64,000 nt of DNA from Paenibacillus sp. FSL H3-0469 (GTDB lineage Bacteria; Bacillota; Bacilli; Paenibacillales; Paenibacillaceae), in the NCBI RefSeq assembly GCF_038051945.1, contig NZ_CP150302.1, forward strand, positions 7,006,001 through 7,070,000, given 5' to 3'. Numbering within the stretch: position 1 is the stretch's first letter; every line of letters starts with the position of its first letter. Below the pieces are notes generated by a model that had not been told where the DNA came from, searched no databases, and saw nothing but the letters and a program-made list of their open reading frames with translations. The translations under genes were made by a program, and so were the position numbers. This document shows positions 62,014-64,000 of the stretch, one piece after another.

Positions 62014-62931
62014 ATGAACACTCATCCAATCATCGAGACACAGCAATTGACCAAGACCTATGGGGGAACTCTACGGGTCGATCAGGTAAATCTGAAGGTG
62101 CAGCAAGGAGAGATTTTTGGCTTCCTCGGTCCGAATGGAGCAGGGAAGACGACTACGCTCAAGATGCTGCTGGGACTGGTGCAGCCCACCCAGGGAACAG
62201 TTAAGCTGTTCGGGCAAGAGCTGCGGAACCACCGGCTGGAGATTCTGAACCGGACGGGTTCCCTGATCGAGTCGCCTTCCTATTACGGACATCTGACAGG
62301 TCTTGAGAATCTGAGAGTTATGCAGCGGCTGCGCAGTCTGCCCGCCAAGAATATCGATAAGGTGCTGCAGATTGTGCGGCTGGATAATCACCGGCACAAG
62401 CTTGCCGGGCAGTATTCACTTGGAATGAAGCAGCGCCTGGGTCTGGCGATGGCCCTGCTGGCTTTCCCCAGTCTGCTTATACTGGACGAGCCCACCAATG
62501 GTCTTGATCCTGCGGGGATCGGGGAGATCCGGGAGCTGATTAAGTCCTTGCCTGCCCAGTATGACATGACGATTGTAGTGTCCAGCCATCTGTTGTCCGA
62601 GATCGAGCAGACTGCTACCTCGGTTGGAATTATCAGTGAAGGCAAGCTGCTGTTCCAGGGAACGATGGCTGCACTTCAGACGCAGAATCAGGCGACGGTG
62701 CATTTTCGGATTGATGATCCAGCCAGGGCAGTAAGGATACTGTCGGAGCACGGGTACCGGCCCAGAATGCAGGAGGGGCAGCTGGTGTTCAGTGCCATGC
62801 CGGACGCTGAGGCGGCGCGGATCAATGAGATCCTGGTGGCAGGCCAGCTTGCTGTGAGCCGGATCGTGGAGTCGAGGAAGAGCCTGGAGGATATCTTCCT
62901 GGATCTTACCGGAAAGGAGCGGAGCCTGTGA
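62014..62931 (+). CDS. LanF/BcrA-type ABC transporter ATP-binding protein
   Basis: The 305-residue ATPase has Walker A GPNGAGKTT, the Q-loop region at LIESPSYYGHL, signature YSLGMKQRLGLAMA, Walker B LLILDEPTNGLDPAG and switch SSHLL. The C-terminal extension typical of lantibiotic-immunity ATPases ends EDIFLDLTG. The upstream open frame reaches 61963, but MNTHPIIETQQLTKTYGG with GGAG nearby is the family start. It is followed by two permease genes, the first overlapping its stop codon. Confidence 0.92.
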   Translation: MNTHPIIETQQLTKTYGGTLRVDQVNLKVQQGEIFGFLGPNGAGKTTTLKMLLGLVQPTQGTVKLFGQELRNHRLEILNRTGSLIESPSYYGHLTGLENLRVMQRLRSLPAKNIDKVLQIVRLDNHRHKLAGQYSLGMKQRLGLAMALLAFPSLLILDEPTNGLDPAGIGEIRELIKSLPAQYDMTIVVSSHLLSEIEQTATSVGIISEGKLLFQGTMAALQTQNQATVHFRIDDPARAVRILSEHGYRPRMQEGQLVFSAMPDAEAARINEILVAGQLAVSRIVESRKSLEDIFLDLTGKERSL

Positions 62932-63680
62932 CGAGAGCCTTGTTCCTCGAATATTACAAGCTCCGGCGGAGAAAGGTGTGGGCGATGATGACGCTCTTTC
63001 TGGCCGCCGAGCTGGGCTGGGCGGCCATGTCCATAAGCATCTCGATCTCGCGGAGTGCAGACAATGCCGCCTGGGAAGCGCTGATTTTCAGCCTCTCGTC
63101 CATGAACGGGCTGTTCCTGCCGATTCTGTCGGCGATTGTGGTGTCAAGGATTTGCGACATGGAGCATAAAGGGGATACCTGGAAAATGCTGATGACCACC
63201 TCTGTCGGACGCCAGGCGGTCTATGCCGCCAAATTCGTCTGCGCCGGAAGTCTGATCCTCTACGGCATTCTGGCCCAGGTTGTTTTTATTGCCGGCTTTG
63301 GCATGTTCCATAGACTCTCAGAACCGCTTCCGGCAGACCTGCTGCTTCAGTTCACTGCGGGTACTCTAATTGCCAGTCTGCTGATTATTGCTATGCAGCA
63401 ATGGATATCGCTGGCGGTGAAGAACCAGGCGTTTGCCCTATGTCTTGGCATGCTGGGCGGGTTCCTGGGGACAACCGCAAGCTTATTCCCTGCCGCTGTC
63501 CGGCAGTTGGTCGTCTGGTCTTATTATTTGGATCTCAGTCCGGTGACTTATCTCTATCAAGCTTCTGCGGGCTCTTATATTACAGGGACAATACCTGTCC
63601 TTCAATGCATTACAGCTCTATTCATCACGCTGCTCCTGTATATGGGCGGAAATGCCCATATCTCAAGACAAGCAATATAA
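62928..63680 (+). CDS. LanE/LanG-type ABC-2 permease
   Basis: A 250-residue permease with six predicted helices. It starts MTRALFLEYYKLRRRKVWAMM, the N-terminal E-x-x-K-L-R-R pattern of lantibiotic-immunity permeases. The GTG start overlaps the ATPase stop, so translation is coupled. It forms an exporter or protector with the ATPase and the next permease. Confidence 0.88.
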   Translation: MTRALFLEYYKLRRRKVWAMMTLFLAAELGWAAMSISISISRSADNAAWEALIFSLSSMNGLFLPILSAIVVSRICDMEHKGDTWKMLMTTSVGRQAVYAAKFVCAGSLILYGILAQVVFIAGFGMFHRLSEPLPADLLLQFTAGTLIASLLIIAMQQWISLAVKNQAFALCLGMLGGFLGTTASLFPAAVRQLVVWSYYLDLSPVTYLYQASAGSYITGTIPVLQCITALFITLLLYMGGNAHISRQAI

Positions 63681-63692
63681 GGAGGGAAGCTT

Positions 63693-64000
63693 ATGCTTAG
63701 AAGTGTTGCGGCCGAATGGCCCAAGCTGCGCCGCTCGCGGATGGGGCTGGTGCTGGTCAGCCTGCCTGTGGTCAGCCTGATGATCGGCTGTGCCAACTTT
63801 GTTATGAATCGTGAGGCGCTCGAAGGCGGCTGGTTTAGCCTGTGGACTCAGGTAAGCTTATTTTACGGGGAGTTCTTCCTGCCGATTCTGATTGCCATCT
63901 GCTGCGCCTTTGTCTGCAGGCTGGAGCATGTGAACCGGAACTGGAACATGATTCTGGCTGCTCCAGTATCCGTAACTGGCATCTTTATAGCCAAGCTTGT
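63693..64000 (+). CDS. Second LanG/MutG-type ABC-2 permease (partial at window end)
   Basis: The ORF is open to the window edge with 102 codons visible: MLRSVAAEWPKLRRSRMGLVL and two membrane segments, then CRLEHVNRNWNMILAAPVS. The EWPKLRRSR start is the same motif as in the preceding permease. AAGGAGGG precedes the ATG. It completes a LanF-E-G arrangement; its 3' end lies outside the window. Confidence 0.85.
   Translation, partial: MLRSVAAEWPKLRRSRMGLVLVSLPVVSLMIGCANFVMNREALEGGWFSLWTQVSLFYGEFFLPILIAICCAFVCRLEHVNRNWNMILAAPVSVTGIFIAKL

Overview
The window looks like a Paenibacillus-type chromosome: a spore-forming, moderately GC-rich Firmicute. Signs of this are an alpha/beta small acid-soluble spore protein, large SLH-domain surface proteins, multimodular secreted amylases, a YesM/YesN-type regulator beside a sugar ABC importer, and the conserved phoP/polA/mutM/ytaF/coaE/nrdR neighbourhood of Bacillales. 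The species cannot be fixed from sequence alone.

Layout. 1-2.9 kb: thiazole branch of thiamine synthesis (tenI-thiS-thiG-thiH). 3.4-5.8 kb: YfbR-like HD phosphohydrolase, divergent from a class I fumarase. 6.0-8.0 kb: intergenic tandem hairpin repeats, one array split by an IS3-family (IS150-like) element. 8.2-15.5 kb: two secreted starch-active enzymes (GH13 and GH57-like) with nearly identical C-terminal carbohydrate-binding modules, behind a promoter with a 24-bp palindromic operator. 16.3-20.7 kb: phosphate regulon (phoR, phoP, pstB, phoU) with PHO-box promoters. 21-27.6 kb: polA, mutM, ytaF, coaE, a lytic transglycosylase, a SASP and nrdR. 27.8-28 kb: tRNA-Ala and tRNA-Lys.

28.4-32.8 kb: a nuclease-like wHTH protein, a truncated acetyltransferase, an RpiR regulator and a flavinylated lipoprotein reductase. 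33.0-48.3 kb: a polysaccharide-utilisation locus, probably for a glycosaminoglycan or other uronate polymer. It has a fused YesM-YesN regulator, an ABC importer without its ATPase, a heparinase II/III-like lyase interrupted by an IS4-family element, a GH88 unsaturated glucuronyl hydrolase, a secreted PL8 lyase and a KdgF-like cupin. The inferred route is outside cleavage by PL8, import, intracellular trimming by heparinase and GH88, then KdgF ring opening. The heparinase step is broken here. 48.6-59.7 kb: two giant SLH surface proteins flanking a TerD/TerA fusion and an unknown protein. 59.7-64 kb: a two-component system divergent from a LanFEG-type ABC exporter, probably for peptide-antibiotic resistance, cut by the window end.

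Most striking pattern: four sequence-distinct intergenic arrays (3.2, 6.1/7.7, 7.9 and 53.4 kb) all repeat with a 51-bp period, and each unit carries a short palindrome. Other points: precise IS insertion scars that allow ancestral sequences to be reconstructed, a probable single-base event fusing YesM to YesN, and PHO boxes at matching distances from the -10 of phoP and pstB.
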